From assembly GCF_005887115.1 (NCBI RefSeq), contig NZ_PNCJ01000004.1, positions 1 to 64,000 on the forward strand: a DNA stretch of 64,000 bases, in the 5' to 3' direction. The position numbers and the translations under genes are program-made. Numbering within the stretch: position 1 is the stretch's first letter; each line of letters opens with the position of its first letter. The stretch is from Pseudoalteromonas rubra. GTDB taxonomy: Bacteria > Pseudomonadota > Gammaproteobacteria > Enterobacterales > Alteromonadaceae. Below, in pieces: positions 26,352-35,193 of this stretch. The notes under the pieces were generated by a model. The model was not told where the DNA came from, did not search any database, and saw only the letters and a program-made list of their open reading frames with translations.

Positions 26352-26374
26352 GAAATGTTATATTATAACATTTT
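26352..26374 (+). promoter_or_regulatory. Zur box (zinc-uptake regulator operator)
   Basis: A perfect palindrome with arms AAATGTTATA and TATAACATTT around a single T (26353-26373), preceded by G. It matches the gammaproteobacterial Zur consensus (GAAATGTTATA-N-TATAACATTTC) at every position except the last base. It ends 38 bp before the ATG of the TonB-dependent receptor, the right place to repress that gene when zinc is plentiful. Confidence 0.85.
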
Positions 26375-26411
26375 TGGTTGTAACTAAGATAAGAACTAGG
26401 ATCTCACAAAC

Positions 26412-28517
26412 ATGTCATTGCTATTGTCAACGCTAACGGTTATTGCGTCAGCTGCATCTGCGCCTGCAACAGAGGTGGAAAAGTCAGTCGAAAAAATAGA
26501 GGTACAAGGCGTGCGCTCACGTTTGATCAAGTCGGGTGCATTAAAAGACGATATTGCTAAAACAGAGCTACTTTCAAACGAGTATATAAAAAATACCCAG
26601 TCCTCCAGTTTGGCAGATGCAATCCAAAATGCCATTGGCATTCGGGTGTCCAATGAGTGCGCTATGTGTGGCGCAAAGCGGATCATGATCAATGGCCTCA
26701 AAGGAGAGCATACGAACGTTCTGGTTGACGGCATCCCCATGCATACCATGATTTCTGGCTTTTATGGGATGGACTCAGTAGCAGCATCCGGGATTGGTCG
26801 AATAGAGATTGCCCGAGGTGCCGGTGCCTCGCTGACTGCACCAGAGGCGATTGGTGGCACCGTTAACCTGGTAACGGCTGAGCCTGCTGAAGATAAAATT
26901 GAGCTGGATATGGCGACGGGCACAAATGGCTACAAGCTCATCTCTGCACTGGCCAGTGGCATTAGTGCAGATGGCAACACTCGTGCAACCCTGATAGGGC
27001 AGTATGATAACAAAGATCAGTTTGACGGCGATGCCAATGGCGTCAGTGAAAACCCGGCTCTGACCAATCAGTCACTGACGTTAATGGTGTCTCATGATCT
27101 TGGTTATTCAGACAATATCCGTGTGCGACTGAATCAAACCCAATCCGAGGTCTTTGGCGGTCCGGTTCTGGGTGATACCGCAACCAGTATCTCTGCCACT
27201 TTGGCCAGCGTCAGCCAAGGGGAAGCCGACGCCTTGTTTGTGAATGATGATGTGAGAAATCGCTATATCGGCAATGCCTGGGAAACCGCAGAGTGGGTTA
27301 AAACAGAGCGAGAAGAGGCCAGCATCAGTTGGTTACATGAAATTTCTTCGCGCCTGAATGTCACATCGAGCTTGGCTTATGTGGATCATATTCAGGACTC
27401 ATTCTACGAAAGCACAGATTACTATGCTGAAGACACTATGTACTATTACTCGGTACGTTTTAACTATGATTTGAATGCGGAACACCTGCTTACTTTTGGG
27501 GTGGACAAACGAGATGAGAAGATGCGCTCATCGTCTGCTGCGCTGCAAAACACGGCAAATTATGTATCCGACAGCTTCGATTATGATACAACCGGCCTCT
27601 ACATTCAGGATACCTGGTTACCTGATGAGTCATTTGAAGTGTCAGCGGCGCTGCGTTTGGATCAGATCCAGGCCGACTTTGTAGACCCGCAAAAACCTGG
27701 CATTGAAATCGATAAAACCATCTTTTCGCCCAGAGTTGATATGCGTTATTTCCACAACGAAACCTTTACCTCACGCCTGTCATTGGGGCAGGGTTATCGT
27801 GCGCCTTTATCTTTCTTTGAAAGTGATCACGGGATACTGGATTCAGGCAAGGGGTTTCAGGTCGATGTAAGTGAACCTGAACGCTCAAAGTCGGCAACTT
27901 ACTCACTCAGTTACGAGACAGAAATGCTCACTGTGACAGCGTCAGCCGCTCACACCAAAGTAGATCACCTGGCAACTTTATCTCATACCGATTCAGGCAC
28001 GCCGGTGCTCACTCAGTTAACGGAAACCGCGGCTGTGACAGCGACGGATATTTCTGCAAACTGGCAGGTCTCTGACACTCTGACAGTGTCGGCCATTGCT
28101 GAGCAATATCACTATGATAACACCTTTAAAGCCTCATTTGGCATCGCCCCCATTGAAAAGCGCGCGACGCTCAGTGCAGATCTGCACGTAAATGAGTGGG
28201 AAATCATAACCAGCGCTATCTGGGTAGCGAGTCGAGATCTGACAGACTATGGCTATGACGGTTTTAACGATGCCAACGGTGAGTTTGCCAAACCCACCAC
28301 GGCTGAGAGTTATGTCACGGTTGACGTTAAAGTGGTAAAGCCCCTTTCCAAAGCGCTCAGCCTCTATGCTGGTGCCAGCAATCTGTTTGATTATAACCAG
28401 GCTGAAGATATGGGGAGCCCGCTGATGTACGATGCCGAAGGGGGCTATGATGTGGTGTATATCCACGGTCCACTGAGAGGCAGGCAGGCTTACCTTGGGC
28501 TCACCTATGAGTTTTAA
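26412..28517 (+). CDS. TonB-dependent receptor, probably zinc-regulated
   Basis: A 701-aa outer-membrane receptor: short signal peptide (ending near IASAASA), plug domain at about 35-160 and a 22-strand-type barrel ending in the outer-membrane signature GRQAYLGLTYEF. The plug contains an unusual CAMCG pair (SNECAMCGAKRIMINGLKG, about residue 77), then VLVDGIPMHTMISGFYGMDSV and GIGRIEIARGAGASLTAPEAIGGTVNLVT. The Cys pair and Met/His-containing loop suggest a metal or metal-chelate ligand. The Zur box upstream makes zinc the leading candidate. The downstream thioredoxin-like gene overlaps its stop. It does not carry the His-rich loops typical of ZnuD. Confidence 0.88.
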   Translation: MSLLLSTLTVIASAASAPATEVEKSVEKIEVQGVRSRLIKSGALKDDIAKTELLSNEYIKNTQSSSLADAIQNAIGIRVSNECAMCGAKRIMINGLKGEHTNVLVDGIPMHTMISGFYGMDSVAASGIGRIEIARGAGASLTAPEAIGGTVNLVTAEPAEDKIELDMATGTNGYKLISALASGISADGNTRATLIGQYDNKDQFDGDANGVSENPALTNQSLTLMVSHDLGYSDNIRVRLNQTQSEVFGGPVLGDTATSISATLASVSQGEADALFVNDDVRNRYIGNAWETAEWVKTEREEASISWLHEISSRLNVTSSLAYVDHIQDSFYESTDYYAEDTMYYYSVRFNYDLNAEHLLTFGVDKRDEKMRSSSAALQNTANYVSDSFDYDTTGLYIQDTWLPDESFEVSAALRLDQIQADFVDPQKPGIEIDKTIFSPRVDMRYFHNETFTSRLSLGQGYRAPLSFFESDHGILDSGKGFQVDVSEPERSKSATYSLSYETEMLTVTASAAHTKVDHLATLSHTDSGTPVLTQLTETAAVTATDISANWQVSDTLTVSAIAEQYHYDNTFKASFGIAPIEKRATLSADLHVNEWEIITSAIWVASRDLTDYGYDGFNDANGEFAKPTTAESYVTVDVKVVKPLSKALSLYAGASNLFDYNQAEDMGSPLMYDAEGGYDVVYIHGPLRGRQAYLGLTYEF

Positions 28518-28992
28518 ATGGGTAGCCATGTTGCTGGTCACTTGCCTGGGGTTTGAGAGTCAGGCGACTGACTTTTTTACCCAATCTATGCAGCGTCTTG
28601 ATGACGCTGACTATGGTGAGCAGCAAACGTTGACCTCTTTTAGTGGGACGCCAGTAGTGATGTCTTTTTTTATGCCAAACTGCCGCTGGTGTGAAAAGCA
28701 GCATACGGCATTAAGTAATCTGGTTGAGCACTGCACCGGGGTACAGCCGATTATGATGGGAGTCAATGGCAATCGACAAGACCTGCGGCGCGCTTTACGA
28801 CGTAAACACAATACATTTCCGGCCTTTCTGAGTAGCCCGGCAATCACTCAGTCTCTGGGGAAAAAGCCTCCCGTGCCCATGACTTTGATATTTAATGCGC
28901 AGGGCGAGCTTATTTTTTACACTCAGGGTTATCGCTCGCGGGACACATTATTAGCTTTGCTGAACGAGCACCAAGTTACAGAGTGCCTCTAG
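28507..28992 (+). CDS. Secreted thioredoxin-like protein (CxxC)
   Basis: A 161-aa protein with a signal peptide (cleavage near ESQAT) and a thioredoxin fold: VVMSFFMPNCRWCEKQHTALSNL carries the active-site CRWC (about residues 64-67), and the cis-Pro segment is KKPPVPMTLIFNAQGELIFYTQGY. It probably acts in the periplasm as a thiol oxidoreductase. Its ATG lies inside the end of the TonB receptor gene (11-bp overlap), so both are made together. It may keep the receptor's CxxC pair, or a Cys-bound metal ligand, in the right redox state (inference). Confidence 0.8.
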   Translation: MSFKWVAMLLVTCLGFESQATDFFTQSMQRLDDADYGEQQTLTSFSGTPVVMSFFMPNCRWCEKQHTALSNLVEHCTGVQPIMMGVNGNRQDLRRALRRKHNTFPAFLSSPAITQSLGKKPPVPMTLIFNAQGELIFYTQGYRSRDTLLALLNEHQVTECL

Positions 28993-29192
28993 TCGGTTAC
29001 TACACCGAAACCTGTGTACGCTTTGCTGAGGTAACTTAATAGCTCAGCAAATACTTTTGTATTGCAATAAACTCAATAAAATTCGCGAATTGCCTGTTAC
29101 TTACTGTTTTTTGTACAGCTCTCTTCTATATTTATTAAGACCATACAGTCATCTGGTTTATTGGGGGGCGCTTGAGCGAGCCGTTACCATCT

Positions 29193-30449
29193 ATGTCTCT
29201 GGTAAAGAGACTTACTCAGCTAAATTTGTCGGTAATGGCAATTAGTATGCTGTTGGTGTTCTCGCTGACATCTATTTTGTTGTGGTTTGTTGTTCGCGAC
29301 CGCCAGGCCGAGGCCGCTGAAATTAATCTTGCGCAACTGGCACATAATGTGGTGCCGATGCTGGTGTTTAACGATGTAGATACCGCAACCAAAGAACTCA
29401 CACTGGTTGGGATCAAAAAGGACGTGCTATTTGTTTCTTTGCGTAAAACCTCTGGCGAAGTATTCAGTGAATATGCCGACCCCAGTTTTGTTCCTTCCTC
29501 TGCACTATATCAGCAAATAGGATCTGAACCTCAGCGCGAGTACGAGGGCGTGCGAATGCGCTTATATTACCCGGTTGCGATTAAAGGCAAAGTCGAGGGT
29601 GATCTCATAATGGTGATCGATTTAACCAGCATGATGTATTGGTATTTGCATCTGGTGCTGATGTTAGCGTTACTGATTGCCGCTTTGTTTACGGTGTCGG
29701 CTTTTTTGCTGTCGCGTGTACAGCGCAAAGCCCTGACACCTCTGATAGCACTGTCAGAGCTGGCCCAGCGCGTATCCAGTGAACATAATTTTCAGTTGCG
29801 GGCAAATGTGATCCGAGATGATGAAATCGGCATTCTGACCCGCAGTTTTAATGAGTTGCTCAAACGTGTCGATATTTCTCAGGCGGAGTTGCGTCAGCAG
29901 CTAGAGCAGGAGCAGGCGCAGGGACAGCAGCTCAAACAAATGGTACGAACTGACCCACTCACTAACCTCCCTAATCGGGTGGCATTAAACCAAATGCTCA
30001 AAGAAATTACCTGCGAAGCATGCATGCCAAGGCCGCTGAGTTGCCTGATGTTCATTGATTTAGACAACTTTAAATTCGTCAATGACAACTATGGTCATGA
30101 TGCCGGCGACGACACGCTTATTGAAGTTGGCAAGCGGATCAGTGCCATGATCCGCAGTGATGATTTGTTATGCCGATTGGGTGGTGATGAATTTGCATTA
30201 CTTCTGCCAAGCATAGAGTCGACAGAAAATGCTGAAAAGCTGGCAGCAAGAATAGTCACCATTATTAACCGCCCTATAGTCATAAAGGATACCGTGATGC
30301 CGATTGGTATCAGTATTGGCCTTGCCTATACCCCACTGGATGCCAGCGCGCCTATGGACTTGTTAAATTGCGCCGACGATGCCATGTACGCGGCAAAACG
30401 TGCGGGTAAGAACAACTTTAAGGTCTTTAGCAAACAGGCATCAGTATGA
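29193..30449 (+). CDS. Membrane diguanylate cyclase (sensor-HAMP-GGDEF)
   Basis: A 418-aa protein. The first helix is at about residues 10-35, a periplasmic sensor of about 110 residues resembles CHASE8 (LAHNVVPMLVFNDVDTATKEL), and a second helix at about 145-175 is followed by a HAMP segment (LTPLIALSELAQRVSSEHNF) and a Gln-rich coiled coil. The GGDEF domain has DPLTNLPNR and the intact active site RLGGDEFALL. An inhibitory RxxD site (RSDD) lies exactly five residues before GGDEF, so product inhibition is expected. It makes cyclic di-GMP from GTP. The ATG at 29193 is preferred over TTG 29172. It overlaps the TonB receptor gene by 4 bp. Confidence 0.92.
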   Translation: MSLVKRLTQLNLSVMAISMLLVFSLTSILLWFVVRDRQAEAAEINLAQLAHNVVPMLVFNDVDTATKELTLVGIKKDVLFVSLRKTSGEVFSEYADPSFVPSSALYQQIGSEPQREYEGVRMRLYYPVAIKGKVEGDLIMVIDLTSMMYWYLHLVLMLALLIAALFTVSAFLLSRVQRKALTPLIALSELAQRVSSEHNFQLRANVIRDDEIGILTRSFNELLKRVDISQAELRQQLEQEQAQGQQLKQMVRTDPLTNLPNRVALNQMLKEITCEACMPRPLSCLMFIDLDNFKFVNDNYGHDAGDDTLIEVGKRISAMIRSDDLLCRLGGDEFALLLPSIESTENAEKLAARIVTIINRPIVIKDTVMPIGISIGLAYTPLDASAPMDLLNCADDAMYAAKRAGKNNFKVFSKQASV

Positions 30450-32425
30450 ATCAGCGTTATCTTATTGCCGGACTTATGGGGTTTTTGTCGCTCAGTGTAG
30501 AGGCAAAGAATGACCCACTCCCGGATCTTGAAGACTTGCTCAGTCAGCAGCTCAATCAATTGCCCAGTAATACCCAAATATCTGCTGGTTCCCGAATTGA
30601 ACGTTCAAGCAGCGATAGTATGGCCGTCACCCATGTGATCACAGACAAAGACATCAGACAATTTAACCTGCAGTCACTTGCCGACATACTAACCATGTTT
30701 GTGGGGATCACCACACGGGATAACAGTTCATTTATCTATCTGGGCGCGCGAGGTATAGGCCGGCCGGGAGACTTTAATTCGCGCTTTTTGTTCTTGCTTG
30801 ATGGCACCAGAATGAACGAAAATCTGCTGGATGCAGGGTTATTAGGCTATGAAAACTTTGTCGATGTAGGTTTGATTGAGCGAGTTGAATACAGCCCGGG
30901 TGCGTCCGCTGCCTTGTATGGGAACAATGCGCTTTTGGGTGTGATCAACATAGTCACTAAAACCAGTAGCAAGTTACGTGGCCTGAATACAGCATTCTCG
31001 GTGACCAATGATGATACACAGCATGGACGAGTAACCGTCGGAATGCGCTCTGAGTCAGGCGCCGACAGCTGGTTGTCCCTTAGTGGTTCCCGATTAAGAT
31101 CTAAGGATTTTCCTGTACCTGGCGCACCAGCAGAGTTGCTGAGGTGGCAAGATCTGAACAAGGAGAGCAGCAGCAGAATTATGCTCAGCCATCAAACGGG
31201 CAGTTTACAGCTGCAGGCTGCGGCTTCGAGGCGTCAGCGTAGTTTTCCCGATGGCTTCAGTGTGTTGTTTAGCAGCGAGGCAGAGCCAACGGCGCCTGAA
31301 CTTGAAACGCTTGATAACGAAGCTTATTTTCTGGCTCTGACCTATGACGACAAAGTTTCAGATGATATGGAAGCCTATTTTCATATATCCACGCATGGCA
31401 ATGACCTGATACGCAGCGTGCCATTGACACTGCAAGGCGGTGAAGTGGAGTTTGTTCGGCCCATGAATTCCGGTCGCTGGAGCAACCTGGACGGGCAGTT
31501 AGTCTTTTTAGGCGTTGAAAACCATGAGTTTATGGTGGGAATAGATTTTCAGAAGGATCACCGGCAGGAATTTAGTTCTCGGTCCAGTTTGCCCTCCCAA
31601 TTTAACTTTGAACAAAAAAGCAACGAAAACCGTTACGGCCTGTATTTTCAGGACCTGTGGCGTATTAATCCCAGGTTTAAGCTCCAATGGGCCTTAAGGC
31701 ACGACGACTCTGATTTTAGCCCTGCCAGATGGTCGCCCAGTTTTACCTTTAAATACAGCTTCCTGGAAGGTCACCATCTGTTACTGCGTCACAGCCGTGC
31801 GTTCAGAGTGGCGAATTTCCTGGAACGCAACGCCAACAGTGTGTTCAGCGAGCCAAACCCGGAAAACGAAACGATAGACTACAATGAGGTTAGCCTGGTG
31901 CAGCGTTGGAGCGACTCGTTGTCGTCTTTTACTAGTTTTTATTACGCCAACATAGATAACCTGATCCATCAGGACTTCTTCCGGCCAATTTACTTTAACC
32001 CGCCACCTATCAGGAGCCATGGATTCGAATTCGGAGTGGATAAACGTTGGGAAAAGGGCATGTCTATGATTGCCAATTTAGCCATTCAACGCTCCAGGCT
32101 GCGAGGCGGGTTTGGCATAGCGAACTCACCTGAATTTATTGGCAAGATGCGTTTCAGCATGCCTCTGGGCAGCTCGAATTTTAAGCTGAGCCTGAACTCT
32201 TACGGAGTCAGTAAAAGGAGAACCTTCGATAGCCATTTGCCTGGGTATGTCAGCCATGACATCAGCTTAAACTGGCAAAATAGCCCGGATCTGTTTGTCG
32301 CACTGGGAGTCAGAAATATCACAGATAAAGACATACTCGAAATCACCGATGATGGCTTTACGCCCTATTTGCAGCGCCGCCGGCAAGTGCACTTGTCGGT
32401 CAACTGGAGCTGGAATAATGATTAA
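30446..32425 (+). CDS. TonB-dependent receptor linked to c-di-GMP signalling
   Basis: A 659-aa outer-membrane receptor: signal peptide (ending near SVEAK), plug domain with VTHVITDKDIRQFNLQSLADIL, FLLDGTRMNENLL and IERVEYSPGASAALYGNNALLGVINIVTK, then a barrel ending RRQVHLSVNWSW. The plug is of the vitamin/siderophore type. It sits between the diguanylate cyclase (4-bp overlap) and a YfiR-like protein (8-bp overlap). Such triplets couple an outer-membrane event to a cyclase. The ligand cannot be told from the sequence. No Fur or Zur box was seen before the operon. Confidence 0.9.
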   Translation: MNQRYLIAGLMGFLSLSVEAKNDPLPDLEDLLSQQLNQLPSNTQISAGSRIERSSSDSMAVTHVITDKDIRQFNLQSLADILTMFVGITTRDNSSFIYLGARGIGRPGDFNSRFLFLLDGTRMNENLLDAGLLGYENFVDVGLIERVEYSPGASAALYGNNALLGVINIVTKTSSKLRGLNTAFSVTNDDTQHGRVTVGMRSESGADSWLSLSGSRLRSKDFPVPGAPAELLRWQDLNKESSSRIMLSHQTGSLQLQAAASRRQRSFPDGFSVLFSSEAEPTAPELETLDNEAYFLALTYDDKVSDDMEAYFHISTHGNDLIRSVPLTLQGGEVEFVRPMNSGRWSNLDGQLVFLGVENHEFMVGIDFQKDHRQEFSSRSSLPSQFNFEQKSNENRYGLYFQDLWRINPRFKLQWALRHDDSDFSPARWSPSFTFKYSFLEGHHLLLRHSRAFRVANFLERNANSVFSEPNPENETIDYNEVSLVQRWSDSLSSFTSFYYANIDNLIHQDFFRPIYFNPPPIRSHGFEFGVDKRWEKGMSMIANLAIQRSRLRGGFGIANSPEFIGKMRFSMPLGSSNFKLSLNSYGVSKRRTFDSHLPGYVSHDISLNWQNSPDLFVALGVRNITDKDILEITDDGFTPYLQRRRQVHLSVNWSWNND

Positions 32426-32924
32426 ACAGCTGGTTGCGGTGTGTTTATTGTTACTGGTTTGCGAAGGAAAAGCGCAAAACTTGAGCGAGAATGAGCTTAA
32501 AGCGGCGTTTTTATATCGTTTCAGTCAGTTCAGTAAGTGGCCTCCGCCGCCGCCCGAGAAGTTGCGCTTTTGTGTTGTTGGCAACTCGGGCTTGTATCAG
32601 GCTGTTACTTCACTGCTGCAGGCGCAGGATATGGAAAATGACACCGAAGTAGTTGAATTACCAAACAACCAAGAGATATCACGTTGCGATATCCTGTTTC
32701 TTAGCCAGCAAAACCGGCAGCAAACTCAATACTGGCTCGAAGATCTTGAGCGATTTCCTGTGCTGGTGGTGTCGGATACCAGTGAGGGGTTTCGCCAGGG
32801 CGCCATGATTGGCCTGATAGCCGACGCCAATAACCTCAGTTTTCGGGTTAACCTGACTGATGCAAAACGCCGCGGCTTGAACTTCAGCGCCCACTTACTG
32901 AAACTGGCCACTGAGGTGCGGTGA
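32418..32924 (+). CDS. YfiR/DUF4154-family periplasmic regulator
   Basis: A 168-aa protein with a signal peptide (ending GKAQN) and the YfiR/DUF4154 pattern: LSENELKAAFLYRFSQFSKWP, then FCVVGNSGLY, CDILFLSQQN, VLVVSDTSEGF and the C-terminal ISFRVNLTDAKRRGLNFSAHLLKLA-like ending (NNLSFRVNLTDAKRRG). YfiR represses its partner cyclase YfiN in the periplasm; by analogy this protein should restrain the cyclase encoded two genes upstream. The ATG at 32418 lies inside the receptor gene end; longer frames have no support. Confidence 0.85.
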   Translation: MIKQLVAVCLLLLVCEGKAQNLSENELKAAFLYRFSQFSKWPPPPPEKLRFCVVGNSGLYQAVTSLLQAQDMENDTEVVELPNNQEISRCDILFLSQQNRQQTQYWLEDLERFPVLVVSDTSEGFRQGAMIGLIADANNLSFRVNLTDAKRRGLNFSAHLLKLATEVR

Positions 32925-32971
32925 ACAAACAAGCCGAGTGTAAAAATAGGGAAAGCGTTAAGGAGAGTTTT

Positions 32972-33745
32972 ATGAATTTGATGGGACTGGATCTGGCCTG
33001 GCATAGTGAAAAGAACCCCTCTGCAGCCGCGGTGGGTCGTCTGGACAAGGGTATATTGTCACTGGAAGATCTGGAGCCCGCTTTATTTGGGCTTGGCGAT
33101 ATTTTGGCTTTTATCTCAAATCAGCCGTTACTCACTGGCATTGCCATTGATGCGCCGCTAATCATCGAGAATCAAACTGGCCAGCGGGAATGTGAAAAGC
33201 AGCTCAGCAGAGACTATGGGTCGCGTAAAGCGTCTTGCCATACCTCAAACACCACTTTATATCCCGCCGCAGCCAGTGTCGACCTCTCGCTGGCCTTAAA
33301 GGACAAGGGGTTTGGACATCTGGCATTGGCACAATGGCAAATTGAGTGCTATCCGCATCCCGCGATGATCGAGTGTTTTGAACTTCCCGAGAGGTTACTT
33401 TATAAAAAGGGAGAGGTTGCTACGCGCAAGGCCGGTCAGATAGCATTGGCCAGCTTAATTACGCAGCTAGCGTCTTCACCGGTTTTAGTGCTTGAGGTGC
33501 CAGAGTCGTTCTCGCATACTCTGTCTGAGGACTACATAGCATCATTGAGCGGGCAAGCTCTTAAAAGCAATGAAGACGCACTGGATGCCATTTTCTGTTT
33601 ATACATTGCCGGGCTGTACCAGATAAAAGCACCGGGAATAACCTATGGTTGCGACCAGCAAGGCTATATCTGGGTGCCGCAAGTTCAGTGTATTTCCTGG
33701 TCGCCACCCAGTCAGGAAAAATATGCGCAGCCTTACGGTAATTAA
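32972..33745 (+). CDS. DUF429-family protein
   Basis: A 257-aa protein starting MNLMGLDLAWHSEKNPSAAAVG, with IAIDAPLII, a YPAAASV stretch and ECYPHPAMIECFELPERLLYKKG. It ends with SNEDALDAIFCLYIAG. These acidic motifs (D-x-A-W, DAPL, E-D-A-LDA) recall the RNase H-like metal site of DUF429 proteins, whose function is not established. The AAGGAGAG site fixes the ATG at 32972; a GTG at 32921 would overlap the YfiR stop. Probably read from the upstream operon, though its role looks unrelated. Confidence 0.78.
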   Translation: MNLMGLDLAWHSEKNPSAAAVGRLDKGILSLEDLEPALFGLGDILAFISNQPLLTGIAIDAPLIIENQTGQRECEKQLSRDYGSRKASCHTSNTTLYPAAASVDLSLALKDKGFGHLALAQWQIECYPHPAMIECFELPERLLYKKGEVATRKAGQIALASLITQLASSPVLVLEVPESFSHTLSEDYIASLSGQALKSNEDALDAIFCLYIAGLYQIKAPGITYGCDQQGYIWVPQVQCISWSPPSQEKYAQPYGN

Positions 33746-33791
33746 CCGCTGAGACGCGTTATTTCATGGGCAGTACTCATATAAATAACGG

Positions 33792-34325
33792 TTATGCTTG
33801 TCGTACGTAAGTAGTTTGAACCAAGTCTTTCAGCACTATCTCACTTCTGGCAACTTTAAACTGCAATGGCTGGGTGAGTTCGCCAAACAAAGGTGAACCG
33901 CCGCCAAGCAGTACAGGAAAGCGGGTGATCACCATTTCATCAATCAGATCGTCTTGCAGGAAGTTTTGAATCGTTACGCCACCATCGATATACAGCTCGT
34001 TAAACCCTCGTGCATTGAGCTTATCAACAATCTCTTTTGGCTCGCCTTTGAGCAGAAATACTTTTTCTTCAAAGCCTTGTGGTACTTTTGTCATGGTATT
34101 GCTGACCACGAATACAGGCTTGGTGTAAGGCCAGTCACAATCAAAGCTCATGACTATTTCGAAGGTATTGCGTCCCATCACTATAGCGTCAATTCGCGTC
34201 ATCAAGGTATTAAAACCAGTATCGACATTGTCCGGGTTAGGTACAGACCTTAGCCAGTCGAGTTTACCGTGCTTATCAGCGATATAACCATCCAGGCTCG
34301 TCGCTATAAATACAATGTTTGCCAT
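33792..34325 (-). CDS. Dihydrofolate-reductase-like (RibD C-terminal family) protein
   Basis: A 177-aa protein with the DHFR/RibD-C fold: IVFIATSLDGYIADKHGKLDWL, AIVMGRNTFEIVMSF, FVVSNTM, ELYIDGGVTIQNFL and EMVITRFPVLLGGGSPLFG. The family uses NADPH; most stand-alone members have unknown substrates and are not true dihydrofolate reductases. It is divergent from the TetR gene and the shared palindrome lies between them, so it is the likely target of that regulator. Confidence 0.88.
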   Translation of the reverse strand: MANIVFIATSLDGYIADKHGKLDWLRSVPNPDNVDTGFNTLMTRIDAIVMGRNTFEIVMSFDCDWPYTKPVFVVSNTMTKVPQGFEEKVFLLKGEPKEIVDKLNARGFNELYIDGGVTIQNFLQDDLIDEMVITRFPVLLGGGSPLFGELTQPLQFKVARSEIVLKDLVQTTYVRQA

Positions 34326-34379
34326 CAGTTGCCCCTCACACTCACTGTGGTTGAGTTTAGAAAATAAATCACTTAAACT

Positions 34380-34400
34380 TTATTCTACGGTGTAGAATAA
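34380..34400 (+). promoter_or_regulatory. Likely TetR-family operator
   Basis: A perfect palindrome, TTATTCTAC / GTAGAATAA with a 3-bp centre, in the divergent spacer between the reductase-like gene and the TetR regulator. A TetR dimer bound here would control both promoters. Because it runs up to 34400, the ATG at that position is unlikely to be the regulator's start. Confidence 0.75.
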
Positions 34401-34423
34401 TGTCAGTTTATAAGGAAAGGCAG

Positions 34424-34987
34424 ATGGCCGTCAATGAAAAGAAACGGGGACGACCGGCGGGCAAGCGGTCGCTTTTAAGTGCTGAAAGTATCCTGGACAC
34501 CGCAAAGTACTTAATGAAAAGAGATGGAAAAGTGCCAAGTGTCCGTGCCATCGCAACGCACTTAGCAGTGGACCCTATGGCTATCTATCACTACTTCAAG
34601 AATAAGACTGTACTGTTGGAAGCACTGACCACATCGCTCGTTGCCCAAATCTATCAGCCCAGCCAAAATTCAGCTTGGCAGGCCGAATTAAAACGTTTAT
34701 GTATCAGCTATATTGAGTTGCTGAGTGAATACAATGGACTATTACAAACCATACTGAGCATGAAATCTTATGGTCCTGCTCAGGTATTTACCGAGCGCTA
34801 CCAAGCGATTGTTGGCCCGTTGGGCTTGCACCAGAAAACAGAAAAAGCCGGTCTTGATTTATTGGCTGATTACTTACATGGCTTCGCTTTGTCTGTCAGC
34901 TGCTGCCACGATAAGGCGCTGATTAAGTCCGAAATGATGGACGGACCCCTGGCGCTTTTGTGTCACTCTTTGGAATCACAAACTTAG
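34424..34987 (+). CDS. TetR-family transcriptional regulator
   Basis: A 187-aa regulator. After a basic N-terminus (EKKRGRPAGKRS) the helix-turn-helix region is ESILDTAKYLMKRDGKVPSVRAIATHLAVDPMAIYHYFKNKTVLLEAL, with the typical YHYFKNK recognition end. The C-terminal helices form the ligand/dimer domain. I chose the ATG at 34424, which has AAGGAAAGG just upstream. It probably represses itself and the divergent reductase-like gene through the palindrome at 34380. Confidence 0.9.
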   Translation: MAVNEKKRGRPAGKRSLLSAESILDTAKYLMKRDGKVPSVRAIATHLAVDPMAIYHYFKNKTVLLEALTTSLVAQIYQPSQNSAWQAELKRLCISYIELLSEYNGLLQTILSMKSYGPAQVFTERYQAIVGPLGLHQKTEKAGLDLLADYLHGFALSVSCCHDKALIKSEMMDGPLALLCHSLESQT

Positions 34988-35193
34988 GACTTACAGAACC
35001 TGTCTGGTTAAGTGTGTCGCTCAGGTTCTATAGTTCCTCCATATCTGAATAAATCTGACAGCGTTTGCTTTCAAGGGCCAGCAGGTACCCGGCAAATGCG
35101 AAGTAATTACACGGCGATTTGCTTTTAGTAAGGTGCATTATTGTTTATTCTTTGATTTTGCAACCAAAGAACATCCGATGCAGGACGTTAAGT

